64,000 nt of DNA from Paracoccus zhejiangensis (GCF_002847445.1 NZ_CP025430.1:3344501-3408500), one strand, 5' to 3'; positions 7,321-16,574 are shown, counted from the first letter of the stretch. A program made the numbers and translations. Notes: generated from the letters alone by a model not told the origin.

Positions 7321-8859
7321 TTGAAGACCAAGGCAGGTGAATCCCCCCTATTGCTTCAATTGCGGAACATTACCAAGAGATACGGCACATATGTGGCAAA
7401 CGACAGCGTGGATCTTGCGCTGGAACACGGCCAGATTTGCGCCATCCTTGGTGAAAACGGCGCAGGCAAATCCACCCTCATGAAGACCATTTACGGTATT
7501 CAGCAACCGGATGAGGGCGAGATTGTCTGGAACGGCGAAAAGGTCGCCGTCACCAGTCCGAGTGTTGCCAGAGATCTGGGTATCGGAATGGTTTTTCAGC
7601 ATTTTTCGTTGTTCGAAACTATCAGCGTCGTTGAAAACATCTCGCTGACCGTTCCCGGATCATTGCCGGACCTGGCCAAAAAAATCAGGCAGAAGGCGAA
7701 TGAATACGGCCTTCATGTCAATCCTGACGCGCCGGTGCATAACCTTTCCGTTGGCGAGCGGCAGAGGGTCGAGATCATCCGCTGCCTCATGCAGGATCCG
7801 AAGCTGCTCATCCTGGACGAGCCGACATCCGTGCTTCCGCCCCACAGTGTGCAGCAGCTTTTCGGGACGCTGAGGAAACTATCCGAGCGTGGCGTTGCTA
7901 TGCTCTACATCTCGCACAAGCTGGAAGAGATCAGGGACCTGTGCCATTGCGCCGTCGTACTGCGCCAGGGACGCGTCACGGGCACGGCGAACCCGCGGCA
8001 GGCCACATCGGCGGAACTGGCCCGCCTGATGATCGGGCAGGACATCCCGACAGCCCGCCACGCCGAGGCGAAACCGAGCTGCGAACCCGCCCTGACCGTT
8101 AGCGACCTCGCCTATGACAATCCCGATCCGCTGGGAGAAAGCCTCGACAGCGTGTCGATGGTGGTGCGCCCTGGCGAGATCGTCGGCATTGCCGGGGTGT
8201 CGGGCAACGGCCAGTCCACGCTGGCGCGGCTTTTGTCAGGTGAAATCAGGTTGCAGGGCGATATGGCCGGCAGAATCCAGGTTTTCGATCGCCCCGTGGG
8301 GGATGTTCCGCCGGGAACGCGCCGGCAAATGGGGGTGACCTTCGTTCCCGAAGAACGACTGGGGCGCGCCACGGTCCCTACCATGAGCCTTGCGGACAAC
8401 GTGCTGCTTACCGCCCACCGGGCAGGCCTGGTCCGAAAGGGATTGATCAGACGACGGCAGCAGGCCGATTTTGCTGACAAATGCATTTCCGGCATGGATG
8501 TCCGTTCCCGGGGGCGGCAATCGATCGCATCCAGCCTCTCGGGCGGCAACCTGCAGAAGTTCGTGCTGGGCCGCGAGATTCTGCTGGAGCCCCGCATCCT
8601 GATCGTTTCACAGCCGACCTGGGGCATCGATGTCGGAGCGGCGGCGATGGTCAGGCAGAAGCTGGTGGACCTGAGGGACAACGGCACGGCGATCCTCATG
8701 ATTTCCGAGGAACTGGAGGAGATATTCGAGATCTCCGACCGCATCCACGTCATGTATCATGGACGGCTGTCCCCCTCGGTCCAGGCCAGGTCGGTGACCG
8801 CCGAAGATGTCGGGCGGATGATGATGGGCGAATTCGACCAGACGAAGAGGGCGGCGTGA
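7321..8859 (+). CDS. ABC transporter ATPase of purine/nucleoside type (double ATPase)
   Basis: A 512-residue protein with two ABC domains in tandem, as in simple sugar and nucleoside importers (NupA/YufO type). First domain: Walker A GENGAGKST, signature LSVGERQ, Walker B LLILDEPTS. Second: GVSGNGQST, LSGGNLQKF, and ILIVSQPTWGID replacing the usual Walker B. A TTG start at 7321 is chosen because CAGGGAG lies about 7 nt upstream; a GTG at 7288 is possible but has no ribosome site. It forms an operon with two permeases and a BMP-type binding protein (overlapping stop/start at 8859). Divergent to the N-demethylases, it probably powers import of their purine-like substrate. Confidence 0.9.
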   Translation: MKTKAGESPLLLQLRNITKRYGTYVANDSVDLALEHGQICAILGENGAGKSTLMKTIYGIQQPDEGEIVWNGEKVAVTSPSVARDLGIGMVFQHFSLFETISVVENISLTVPGSLPDLAKKIRQKANEYGLHVNPDAPVHNLSVGERQRVEIIRCLMQDPKLLILDEPTSVLPPHSVQQLFGTLRKLSERGVAMLYISHKLEEIRDLCHCAVVLRQGRVTGTANPRQATSAELARLMIGQDIPTARHAEAKPSCEPALTVSDLAYDNPDPLGESLDSVSMVVRPGEIVGIAGVSGNGQSTLARLLSGEIRLQGDMAGRIQVFDRPVGDVPPGTRRQMGVTFVPEERLGRATVPTMSLADNVLLTAHRAGLVRKGLIRRRQQADFADKCISGMDVRSRGRQSIASSLSGGNLQKFVLGREILLEPRILIVSQPTWGIDVGAAAMVRQKLVDLRDNGTAILMISEELEEIFEISDRIHVMYHGRLSPSVQARSVTAEDVGRMMMGEFDQTKRAA

Positions 8860-9944
8860 TGATGGGTCGGTATGCACTTGTCCAGCGAAGCGAGGTGTCG
8901 CTCAAGAGTATCATGCTCGTGCCACTGGTGACTTTCGTTCTGGCATTGCTGGGAAGCATGGTCCTGTTCGGCTTTCTGGGCGCCCCGCCTCTCGAAGTCC
9001 TATACAGGCTGCTGATTGATCCGCTGGCATCGGCGTACAACATTTCCGAGGTGGTGATAAAGGCTGCCCCGCTGATCCTGATCGCCCAGGGTCTGGCTAT
9101 CGGGTTCCGGGCGAAGGTCTGGAACATCGGCGCGGAAGGCCAGCTGATCATCGGCGCCGTGGCGGCAAGCGTCATCCCCATAACCTTTCCGGAAAGCCAG
9201 AACGTCCTGATGCTTCCGGCGATGATGCTTGCCGGCACGATCGCGGGGGCGGCGTGGGCCGGGATCGCAGCTGCGCTGAAGACACGCTTCAACGCCAGCG
9301 AGATCATCGTGACGCTGATGCTGAACCAAATCGCGGTGCAGATCCTGTATTTTCTCATCAGCGGGCCGCTCAAGGATCCGATGGGGTTCTCCTATCCCCA
9401 GTCGGTAAGCTTTCCTCCGGTGGCGATGTATCCGCTCCTGTCGGATGACGGAATGCTCAGGGCGAGCGCGTCCATCCTCGTGGTCATCCTGCTGTCGATT
9501 GCGGCGCTGATCTATGTCACGCGCACCTTCTCGGGATACACGCTGCTTGTGGGGGGGCTTGCCCCAAGTGCCGCAAGCTATGCAGGCTTCAGCGCCAAGA
9601 AGGCGGTCTGGATCACGCTGCTGATCGGCGGTGCCGCGGCGGGCCTGGCCGGAGTGGGCGAGATTTCGGGGCCGATCGGCCGGCTCCAGCCGTCGTTGTC
9701 CCCCGGCTACGGCTTTGCCGCGATCATCGTGGCCTATCTCGGAGGCCTTCATCCGGTCGGGATACTGCTGGCCGGGACATTCATGGCAATCGTCTATGTC
9801 GGCGCGGACGGTGCGATCATCGATGTGGGCCTTCCCTCGGCAGCGCCGGTAATCTTCCAGGGAATGGTTCTCGTGTTCTACCTCGCCTCCTTCGCCTTGG
9901 TCCAATACCGCATCGTTCGGATCCATCAGGAGGCAAGGGCATGA
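8859..9944 (+). CDS. ABC transporter permease, nucleoside/BMP family (first)
   Basis: A 361-residue polytopic inner-membrane protein of the branched BPD-transport/NupB family. FRAKVWNIGAEGQLIIGAV near residue 80 and the GYGFAAIIVAYLGGLHP segment near 290 are hallmarks of permeases working with BMP binding proteins. The start overlaps the ATPase stop (TGATGATG) and its stop overlaps the next permease by ATGA. It forms half of the membrane channel for uptake of a purine-like compound. The longer open frame extending into the ATPase gene is a shadow. Confidence 0.9.
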   Translation: MMGRYALVQRSEVSLKSIMLVPLVTFVLALLGSMVLFGFLGAPPLEVLYRLLIDPLASAYNISEVVIKAAPLILIAQGLAIGFRAKVWNIGAEGQLIIGAVAASVIPITFPESQNVLMLPAMMLAGTIAGAAWAGIAAALKTRFNASEIIVTLMLNQIAVQILYFLISGPLKDPMGFSYPQSVSFPPVAMYPLLSDDGMLRASASILVVILLSIAALIYVTRTFSGYTLLVGGLAPSAASYAGFSAKKAVWITLLIGGAAAGLAGVGEISGPIGRLQPSLSPGYGFAAIIVAYLGGLHPVGILLAGTFMAIVYVGADGAIIDVGLPSAAPVIFQGMVLVFYLASFALVQYRIVRIHQEARA

Positions 9945-10864
9945 CAGACACGATCATCTTCGTCCTGGCGGGCGCCTTCGCAACCGCAACACCCCTTCTG
10001 CTTGCCGCGATCGGCGAGGCCGTGGCAGAGAAAACAGGGGTCATGAACCTTTCCGTGGAAGGCATGATGGCATTCGCGGCAGCCGTGGCCTTTGCCGTCA
10101 CTTATCAGACGGGAAACATCGTGCTGGGCTTCGGCCTTGCGGTCGGCGCATCCGTGTCGCTGTCCCTGGTCTTCTCGATCCTTGTGCTGGGCTTTTCGGC
10201 AAACCAGATCGTTTCCGGGCTTGCCGTCGGGATTCTTGGCCTTGGGCTTTCCAGCCTGGCCGGGCGCAGTTTCGAGAACCTGACGATGATGGCTCCGGCA
10301 AACCTTTCGCTCCCCGTCCTGTCGGACTTGCCTCTTGTCGGGCCGATCCTGTTCCGACAAAGCGCCATCACCTATTTCGCCTTTGCGGTCGCGTTCCTGA
10401 CCTGGTGGTTCCTTGCCAGGACGCGCCATGGCCGCATGACGAAGGTCGTGGGCGAAGATCCGGCCATCGCGCACAACCTGGGCTTTGCCGTGATCCGCAT
10501 CCGCCTTTTCGCGATCATCTTCGGCGCCGTCATGTCGGGCCTTGGGGGCGCCTATGCCTCGACGATCCTGACGCCCGGCTGGTCGGACGGCCTGATCGCC
10601 GGCCGGGGGTGGATCGCGGTTGCACTGGTTGTGTTCGGCACTTGGCGGCCACTCAGGATCGCATTCGGAGCCTATCTGTTCGGGGCGCTCCTGCTGGGAG
10701 ATCTGGCGGTCCAAGCCACAGGTTTCAGCGTCCCGGCGCAGATCATGACATCCCTGCCCTACGTGATGACCATCGTCGTTCTCGCGGCTGTGTCTAGGAA
10801 CGCACTCCTGATCCGGCTGAACGCACCGGTTTCGCTGGGCCAGAACTTTCGACCATCAAAATAA
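9941..10864 (+). CDS. ABC transporter permease, nucleoside/BMP family (second)
   Basis: A 307-residue polytopic permease (NupC/YufQ type). The EKTGVMNLSVEGMMAFAA segment near residue 28 is the family signature, and AGRGWIAVALVVFGTWRP near 215 is also typical. It pairs with the permease at 8859-9944 through an ATGA overlap and with the upstream ATPase. Together they should form one importer with the binding protein that follows 25 nt later. Confidence 0.9.
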   Translation: MTDTIIFVLAGAFATATPLLLAAIGEAVAEKTGVMNLSVEGMMAFAAAVAFAVTYQTGNIVLGFGLAVGASVSLSLVFSILVLGFSANQIVSGLAVGILGLGLSSLAGRSFENLTMMAPANLSLPVLSDLPLVGPILFRQSAITYFAFAVAFLTWWFLARTRHGRMTKVVGEDPAIAHNLGFAVIRIRLFAIIFGAVMSGLGGAYASTILTPGWSDGLIAGRGWIAVALVVFGTWRPLRIAFGAYLFGALLLGDLAVQATGFSVPAQIMTSLPYVMTIVVLAAVSRNALLIRLNAPVSLGQNFRPSK

Positions 10865-10889
10865 GAACAAGCGACCAACAGGAGCAATC

Positions 10890-11972
10890 ATGTACCATAT
10901 CATTCACGCACCCTTGCTTGCTGCAATCCTTTCCATGTCATGGTCCGGGGCTCTGCTCGCGCAGGAACCGCTCGACGTTGCAATCGTCGCGCCCAACGCG
11001 ATCGGCGATGTCGGCTGGGACCACGAGATCGTACGCGGCAAGGAGGTTCTCGAGGAACGGTTCGGGGACAAGCTGAACGTGACGGTGGTGGATTCGGTCG
11101 GCGAGGGGCCCAACGCCACCCGCGCCATGAACCGGCTTGTGGCGAACGGAACCGACATCCTGATCCTGGGCAGTTTCGGATACCTGAGCGACGGTCTGGC
11201 GCTGGCGAAGAGATCGCCCGACCTGAAGGTCCTGCATATCGGCGGGTACCAGAACCTTCCGAACTTCGCGACATTCACCGTCCGGCACTACCAGGCATCC
11301 TATCTGTGCGGCATGGCGGCTGGCTATGCGACGAAGAACCAGCAGCTTGGTGTCGTGGCCGCTTTCCCGCTGCCGGAAGTCCTGGGCATCCTCAACGCCT
11401 ATGTTCTGGGCGCACAAAGCGTCAACCCGGACCTCAAGCCGGTGAAGGTGGTGTGGCTGAATGCCTGGTATGATCCGCCGCGCGACCGATCCTCGGCGGA
11501 AAGCCTGATTTCGCAGGGCGCTGACGTGGTTTATTCGCTGTTCCCGGGCACCCCGTCAGCCGTCGCCACGGCCGAGGAAAAGGGCGTCTATGCCGTCACG
11601 ACGCTCAGCGACAACTCTGCCCACGCGCCGACCAAGCACTTGTGCGCGGGGCAGGCCAATTTCGGGGTCGTCTATGCCGATGTCGTCCAGTCCGTGATCG
11701 ATGGAACCTTCGAAGGCAAGGACACCTTCGCCGGTGTCGCCGAGGGAGCCATGGAAGTGGCCGGATTGTCGAAGGATCTGACGGAAGAACAGCGGGCGGC
11801 GATCTTGGCAAAGCAGGACGCGATGCGCGACGGCAGTTTCGATCCCTTCACCGGCCCGGTCATGAACAATGACGGGTCAGAGGCGATCGCATTCGGAAAG
11901 ACGCTGGATTCGACCGAGATCAAGAGTATGGACTTCCTTGTCCAAGGCATCGACACGCGGCTGCAGAACTAG
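10890..11972 (+). CDS. BMP-family (PnrA-like) substrate-binding protein
   Basis: A 360-residue periplasmic protein with a signal peptide (hydrophobic segment up to about residue 24, ending GALLAQ). Family features include PNAIGDVGWDHEIVRGK, then ATRAMNRLVANGTDILILGSF and an FGVVYADVVQSVIDGTFEG-like region. Members such as PnrA bind purine nucleosides and others bind related small molecules. With the ATPase and two permeases upstream it completes an importer. Divergence from the N-demethylase genes suggests methylxanthine or N-methyl nucleoside as ligand, which is inference. A GGAG ribosome site precedes the ATG. Confidence 0.85.
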   Translation: MYHIIHAPLLAAILSMSWSGALLAQEPLDVAIVAPNAIGDVGWDHEIVRGKEVLEERFGDKLNVTVVDSVGEGPNATRAMNRLVANGTDILILGSFGYLSDGLALAKRSPDLKVLHIGGYQNLPNFATFTVRHYQASYLCGMAAGYATKNQQLGVVAAFPLPEVLGILNAYVLGAQSVNPDLKPVKVVWLNAWYDPPRDRSSAESLISQGADVVYSLFPGTPSAVATAEEKGVYAVTTLSDNSAHAPTKHLCAGQANFGVVYADVVQSVIDGTFEGKDTFAGVAEGAMEVAGLSKDLTEEQRAAILAKQDAMRDGSFDPFTGPVMNNDGSEAIAFGKTLDSTEIKSMDFLVQGIDTRLQN

Positions 11973-12086
11973 GCGTTCGCTGCCATTTTCTCGGGATTGA
12001 CCCCGAAACGGGCTGATCCTCCCATTGACCATGCGCTTGCCGGGTGCATGCCGATGACCGCCTAGAATATCACAAAAGCAGAAAAA

Positions 12087-12100
12087 CCTGTTGCAACAGG
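12087..12100. promoter_or_regulatory. Perfect 14-bp palindrome overlapping the tsx-like leader
   Basis: CCTGTTGCAACAGG is a perfect palindrome ending just before the AGGAGG-type ribosome site of the channel gene (start 12111). It could be an operator or a translation-control hairpin; position is the only evidence. Confidence 0.35.
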
Positions 12101-12110
12101 AGGATTACTT

Positions 12111-12869
12111 ATGACCAAACACAGCATCATCCCGGCGTCGATACTGGCACTTGGGCTGGGAATTATCGGGCATGAAGGCCAGGCCGAAGTGCTTTTTTCC
12201 GGAGGCGAGATACAGCTGCACTACGGCGACGGATTTCATCTGGGCGCCAACGGCCTAGACTCGACCACCCGCACCACCCTGACCTTTGAACAATACACCC
12301 TGTTCGACTGGGGCGATCTTTTCTATTTCGTCGACCTTAACAAGGACCATCAGGGAACCGGATCGAAAAACCATCACTACGCCGAGGCCTGGCTGCACCT
12401 GAGCGGGAAAGTTATGGGGCTGACATTTCCCCAAGGCGCGTTCGTCAAGGACGTCGGGCCCGATCTTGGCATCAACCATGGCGAGGATTTTCTGGTCGTC
12501 GCTCCGGGTGTCCGCGCCGACCTGAACGTGAGCGGCTTTTCCGTCTTCACGGCCGGTGCCTATGTCTATAAAAATGTCGATGATCCATTCGATCGCGACC
12601 TCGACACGACATACCAGATAACGTTTGTCTGGGATTATCCCTTCATGATAGGCAATGAAAACCTGTCGATCCGGGGATTTGCGGACTTTATCGGGGAGCA
12701 AGGCGATGGCTTCGAAAGCCAGATCGTGTTCTCTCCCCAACTGCGCTGGGATGTAGGCAAGGAGGGCGGTGCCATCTTGGGTCTGGAATATACGTACTAC
12801 AAGAACAAGTACGGCGTGAACAATGTGGATGACAACTCAGTCAGTGCGTTTGCAGCTTTGAAATTCTAA
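12111..12869 (+). CDS. Tsx-like nucleoside-specific outer-membrane channel
   Basis: A 252-residue outer-membrane beta-barrel with a signal peptide (cleavage near GQAEV). Family resemblance to Tsx is seen in the N-terminal barrel strands, an aromatic FDWGDLFYFVDLNKD segment with SKNHHYAEAWLHLS, alternating amphipathic strands, and a C-terminal Phe (FAALKF), the usual outer-membrane insertion signal. Tsx admits nucleosides. It follows the importer operon by 138 nt, so an outer-membrane pore, periplasmic binding protein and inner-membrane ABC system are all present for the same purine-like solute. An AGGAGG ribosome site is present. Confidence 0.75.
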   Translation: MTKHSIIPASILALGLGIIGHEGQAEVLFSGGEIQLHYGDGFHLGANGLDSTTRTTLTFEQYTLFDWGDLFYFVDLNKDHQGTGSKNHHYAEAWLHLSGKVMGLTFPQGAFVKDVGPDLGINHGEDFLVVAPGVRADLNVSGFSVFTAGAYVYKNVDDPFDRDLDTTYQITFVWDYPFMIGNENLSIRGFADFIGEQGDGFESQIVFSPQLRWDVGKEGGAILGLEYTYYKNKYGVNNVDDNSVSAFAALKF

Positions 12870-13053
12870 CCATCGTATGACTGGCGCGAACCTGATATCG
12901 CTTCGGTATTTGATACCCTAACTTGATGGTGCTATCCTTCTTTGGCAAGTATTGTCGTCTGGTTCCTCTGGGATCGCCACGACCATGCTTGCTTTCTGTC
13001 AACGGCGGAGCAAAAACCGGCCACGGGGCGGCGCAAAAGCAGGCCACTTTCTT

Positions 13054-13106
13054 GCGCGCTTGAGCCCGCCGGGAGGGCGTAGCCCGAGCGGCGGGCTCAA
13101 GCGCGC
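13054..13106 (-). terminator. Long perfect hairpin after istB
   Basis: GCGCGCTTGAGCCCGCC (13054-13070) is exactly repeated in inverse at 13090-13106 with a 19-nt loop. It lies just beyond the istB stop and probably terminates or insulates IS transcription; there is no clear T tract. Confidence 0.5.
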
Positions 13107-13117
13107 GTTGCGGTTTT

Positions 13118-13882
13118 CTATGGGGTCTGGCCGGCGTTTCGGGCCCGACTTTGCGCGAGCCTGTAGCTCTCGCCATTCATCTCGAGGATGTTGACGTGGT
13201 GGGTCAGGCGGTCGAGCAGAGCGCCGGTCAGCCGCTCTGTTCCGAAGGTCTCGGTCCATTCGTCGAACGGCAGGTTGCTGGTGATGAGCGTGGCGCCGCG
13301 CTCGTAGCGTTGCGAGATCATCTCGAAGAGTAGCTCGGCGCCGGTCTTTGACAGAGGCACGAAGCCCAGTTCATCGATGATGAGCAGTTTGACCGAAGCC
13401 AGCTGCTTCTGGAGCCGCAGGAGGCGGCGCTCGTCGCGGGCTTCCATCAACTCGTTGACCAGTGCCGCGGCCGTAGTGAAGCTGACCGACATTCCTTTCT
13501 GACAAGCGGCCAGTCCCAGCCCCAGAGCAACATGCGTCTTGCCCGTGCCACTCGGTCCGAGCGCAATGACGTTTTCGCGCCGCTCGATCCATTCGCAACG
13601 GGCAAGGTCCAGCACCTGCATCTTGTTGAGCTTCGGGATCGCCTTGAAGTCGAAGCTGTCCAGGCTCTTCTTGGCGGGGAACTTTGCAACCTTGATCCGG
13701 CGTTCGATCATCCGTCCCTCGCGGTCGATCAGTTCCAGTTCGACCAGTCGGGCGAGGAACTGGACGTGGTCCAGGCCCTCGGCTGCACATTGGCGCGCCA
13801 GCTTCTCGTGCTCCCGCAAGAAGGTCGGGAGCTTCAGCGTCTTCAGGTGATGAGCAAGCAGGATCTGCGGCGCACCGGTCAT
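13118..13882 (-). CDS. istB: IS21 helper ATPase IstB
   Basis: A 254-residue AAA+ ATPase of the IstB/DnaC-like family, with Walker A GPSGTGKTH, Walker B KLLIIDELGF and sensor-type TLITSNLPFDEW. It assists the IstA transposase in target selection. The start overlaps the istA stop (ATGA), the usual istAB organisation. The length is normal and the gene appears intact. Confidence 0.95.
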   Translation of the reverse strand: MTGAPQILLAHHLKTLKLPTFLREHEKLARQCAAEGLDHVQFLARLVELELIDREGRMIERRIKVAKFPAKKSLDSFDFKAIPKLNKMQVLDLARCEWIERRENVIALGPSGTGKTHVALGLGLAACQKGMSVSFTTAAALVNELMEARDERRLLRLQKQLASVKLLIIDELGFVPLSKTGAELLFEMISQRYERGATLITSNLPFDEWTETFGTERLTGALLDRLTHHVNILEMNGESYRLAQSRARNAGQTP

Positions 13883-15366
13883 GCCGCGTCTCCCGACAGC
13901 AGAGACATGTAGCTTGCCGCCGAGGTGGTCCCCACGTTGGCCCGCGGCAGGTAGGGATAGACATCGAGGTCCAGCTTCGGCGGCCGTTTCTCAACATGGC
14001 AGAGAGCGAGGTGCTTCACGGCATCGAAGCCGACAGCGCCCAATTGCAGGGCCTTCTTCACGGCCGCGTGGAGATCATCGATGTCGAAGGTTTCCAGCAG
14101 GCGCAAAACCTGCACATATTCCCGGCGTCCCGCCTTGATCATCCGCGCCTCCATCAGGCGGCGCAGGGTTGCGAACTCCGGCGGCAGGTTCCATTCGGCA
14201 AGAGGCGCGGCCTGATCCAAAGCATTGATCTTCCTCTCGATGAGCGGGAGGTAATGCACCGGATCGAACACCATGTCCTCGCGGTCATAGCAGCGGGGGT
14301 GGCGTGCGATGAGCTCGCCACCGCAGCCGATCACAACCTCGTCGACATAGCCCCTGATCCAGACATCGCGGTGGCCGTAGGCGACCGGCACCGAGTAATC
14401 GTTGGTCTTGTAGCGCACCAGCGCTTGGGAACTGACTCGCCCGGTGGCTTGGTCGCAGGCATCGAACGGCGCGGGTGGCAGATCAGACATCACGACCAGA
14501 TCTCGCACGAGGCGTTCCCCGATGGTCTCGGACTGGCCGCGCAGAACATCCGCCTGACGTTTGCGACACTGCTCCTCCAGATAGGCGTTGAACGAAGCCC
14601 AACTCACAAACCGCGGGACCGGGACCATGAAGTTGCGGCGGGAATAGCCGACCAATCCTTCCGCGTTGCCCTTGTCGTTCCCCTTGCCGGGGCGGCCATA
14701 GCGGTCTCGGAACAGGTAGTGGGACAGGAACCCGCTGAAGAGCGTGGCCCGCTGACGTGTGCCGTCCGCCAGGATCTTCGCAACAAGACAGCGATCGTTG
14801 TCGTAGAGGACCGATACCGGCACCCTGCCGAAGAAGGCGAAGGCGTGGACGTGGCCGTCTACCCAGGCTTCCGCTGTCGCCGCGGGATAGGCGCGCACGA
14901 AGCAGGCATCACTGTGCGGCAAGTCCATAACGAAGAAGTGCGCCTTCTGCTCGACGCCGCCGATGACGACCACAGCCTCGCCGAAGTCGGCCTGGGCATG
15001 TCCTGGCGGATGGGCTAGCGGCACGAAAATCTCTCGGCCGCGCCGCTCGCGCTCCCGCATATAGTCCTTGATGATCGTATAGCCGCCGGTGAAGCCATGC
15101 TCATCGCGAAGCCGCTCGAATACCCGCTTCGCCGTGTGCCGTTGCTTTCGATGGACCTCGCGATCCCCCTCCAGCCAGCCATCGATGATCTCGGTGAACC
15201 CATCCAGCTTCGGCCGCTTCACCGGCGCCGTCCGCCGGTATCCAGGCGGAACCGAGAACGCCAACATCTTCCGAACGCTGTCGCGGGAAACCCCAAACTG
15301 ACGCGCAGCCTCGCGCTGGCTCATGCCTTCTGAACAAGCCAGGCGAACCTTCCGATACAAATCCAC
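13879..15366 (-). CDS. istA: IS21 transposase IstA
   Basis: A 495-residue transposase: N-terminal HTH (GMSQREAARQFGVSRDSVRK), a DDE integrase core (HAQADFGEAVVVI, LYDNDRCLVAKI and KGNAEG segments) and a C-terminal beta domain. It starts with GTG at 15366. It appears complete, so the element could still be active. Confidence 0.95.
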   Translation of the reverse strand: MDLYRKVRLACSEGMSQREAARQFGVSRDSVRKMLAFSVPPGYRRTAPVKRPKLDGFTEIIDGWLEGDREVHRKQRHTAKRVFERLRDEHGFTGGYTIIKDYMRERERRGREIFVPLAHPPGHAQADFGEAVVVIGGVEQKAHFFVMDLPHSDACFVRAYPAATAEAWVDGHVHAFAFFGRVPVSVLYDNDRCLVAKILADGTRQRATLFSGFLSHYLFRDRYGRPGKGNDKGNAEGLVGYSRRNFMVPVPRFVSWASFNAYLEEQCRKRQADVLRGQSETIGERLVRDLVVMSDLPPAPFDACDQATGRVSSQALVRYKTNDYSVPVAYGHRDVWIRGYVDEVVIGCGGELIARHPRCYDREDMVFDPVHYLPLIERKINALDQAAPLAEWNLPPEFATLRRLMEARMIKAGRREYVQVLRLLETFDIDDLHAAVKKALQLGAVGFDAVKHLALCHVEKRPPKLDLDVYPYLPRANVGTTSAASYMSLLSGDAA

Positions 15367-15484
15367 GGTGAAAATCCTCCCGCCCTCCCTGTCGCCAGAA
15401 AGGGTAAAGGTGGACGACTTTTACGCCGCCCGCAGCGGGCTCATCCCGCCGCTACCGTGGTCGACTTTCTCACCGCCGTTCTCA

Positions 15485-16045
15485 GCCCTGTCCGTGCAGG
15501 AGACCCGCATTTCCGTGGCGCGGAACGGTTTTCTGGAATCCGTGCCGGACATGATCATCCCCCATGCCGGGGCCTGCCATCACCAGATCACCCGCCTGGC
15601 GATGGAAAGGGATGCGGGTGCAATCCTTCTGGACAGCATGGCGCCGGGCCGGGCGGCGCGGGGCGAGCGGCACGACTATGCCCTCGTCCTGCTGCGGTTG
15701 GTCGTGACTTGCGAGGGCCGCGACATCCTGATCGACGGCGCGCGCTTCTGCCCCGCCGAGGCCGATCCCGCCCTGGCAGGCGCATTGGGCGAGGAAGGTT
15801 ATGTCGGGACGATGTTCGCCTTGAGTGCGCAGGTGGATTCCATGGCTCTGGCCGCCGACATCGCCGCCGCGCTTGACGGCACGGAGGGGGTATTCGGTGG
15901 CGCGGCCCCGTTGACCTGGGGTCACGGCGTCGTCGCGCGCTTCCTTGCCGCCGATGCGCCGGCGCTGCGTCTTGCCAGCCACCGGGCCTGGGACGCGTCG
16001 AGGCGGCGGATGCGGGGCCGGCCCGCCCCGATCCTCAGAAAATAA
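15485..16045 (+). pseudogene. ureD: Urease accessory protein UreD, 5'-truncated by IS21
   Basis: The frame reads about 185 residues of the C-terminal two-thirds of UreD: QETRISVARNGFLESVPDMI, then IPHAGACHHQ and LDSMAPGRAARGE, the conserved core of UreD/UreH. The N-terminal part and start codon are missing at the IS21 right end. UreD normally recruits apo-urease to UreF-UreG for nickel insertion. It is followed 10 nt later by ureE. Confidence 0.8.
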
Positions 16046-16055
16046 GGGAAAGATC

Positions 16056-16454
16056 ATGCTGATTGTTCGTGAAATCTTGGGTCATGCCGATGAGCCGCGC
16101 TTCGGCCGGCGGCGGCGGGACCGGATATGGATCGCCGCCGCCGATGCCGGCCGGCGCCGGTTGCGCAGGACCAGCGAAGCGGGCACCGATGTCGGGATCG
16201 AGCTGCGCAAGCCGGGTTGGCTGTCGGACGAGGCGGTTCTGGACGACGACGGCACCCGTATCCTGACCGTGGCCCGCCTGCCGGAGGAGGTCATGATCGT
16301 CACCCTGTCGGAAACCGATGCGCTTGCGGCGTTCCGGGTCGGGCACGCCCTTGGAAATCGCCACGCCCCCTGCGAGCTGCGAGGCTTCGAGGTCATCGTT
16401 CCGGTGACCGAGACCCCGGAGTTGACCGCGCCCGCTCCTGGCGCACAGTATTGA
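16056..16454 (+). CDS. ureE: Urease accessory nickel chaperone UreE, 3' end apparently frameshifted
   Basis: A 132-residue frame with the UreE core (RLRRTSEAGTDVGIELRK, a VLDDDGTRILTV strand, AFRVGHALGNRHAPCELRG with the conserved GNRH). The C-terminus ends abruptly at APGAQY, without the usual His-rich tail. A tail ending HHHHHHAE and a stop at 16576-16578 lies in the +1 frame, and that stop would overlap the ureF ATG (ATGA), as expected for an intact operon. An indel between about 16400 and 16452 therefore likely removed the nickel-binding tail. It delivers Ni2+ for urease maturation; no structural urease genes are in the window. Confidence 0.75.
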   Translation: MLIVREILGHADEPRFGRRRRDRIWIAAADAGRRRLRRTSEAGTDVGIELRKPGWLSDEAVLDDDGTRILTVARLPEEVMIVTLSETDALAAFRVGHALGNRHAPCELRGFEVIVPVTETPELTAPAPGAQY

Positions 16455-16574
16455 CCCCGCGCTTATCCGTTTCGCTCGGATGCCTTTTGCGGCGGATGCC
16501 CCGCCTGTCTGCGCGGGGGCCGGGCACGATCATCCGGTGGACCGGCCACGTCACCACCACCACCATCACGCAGA

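Larger units (their letters stand above)
12997..15484 (-). mobile_element. IS21-family insertion sequence
   Basis: About 2.5 kb carrying istA and istB on the minus strand. The ends match imperfectly: TGTCAACGGCGG on the left and, reverse-complemented, TGAGAACGGCGG on the right. Both ends hold repeated subterminal boxes: GGCGGAGCAAAAACCGGCCA and GGCGGCGCAAAAGCAGGCCA left, and two GGCGG..AAAGTCG/AAAAGTCG..CCAC copies right, the multiple-repeat arrangement of IS21 ends. No clear target duplication is seen, and the flanks (tsx side and ureD side) are unrelated, so a deletion may have followed insertion. Confidence 0.8.

Noticed and set aside
8481..8858. Long open frame running from within the ABC ATPase into the first permease
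   Set aside because: The permease begins at 8859 with a stop/start overlap; the upstream part is an out-of-frame shadow with Arg/Gly-rich composition.
11983..12008. Weak hairpin after the BMP-type gene as a terminator
   Set aside because: The stem is interrupted and there is no T run, so not annotated.
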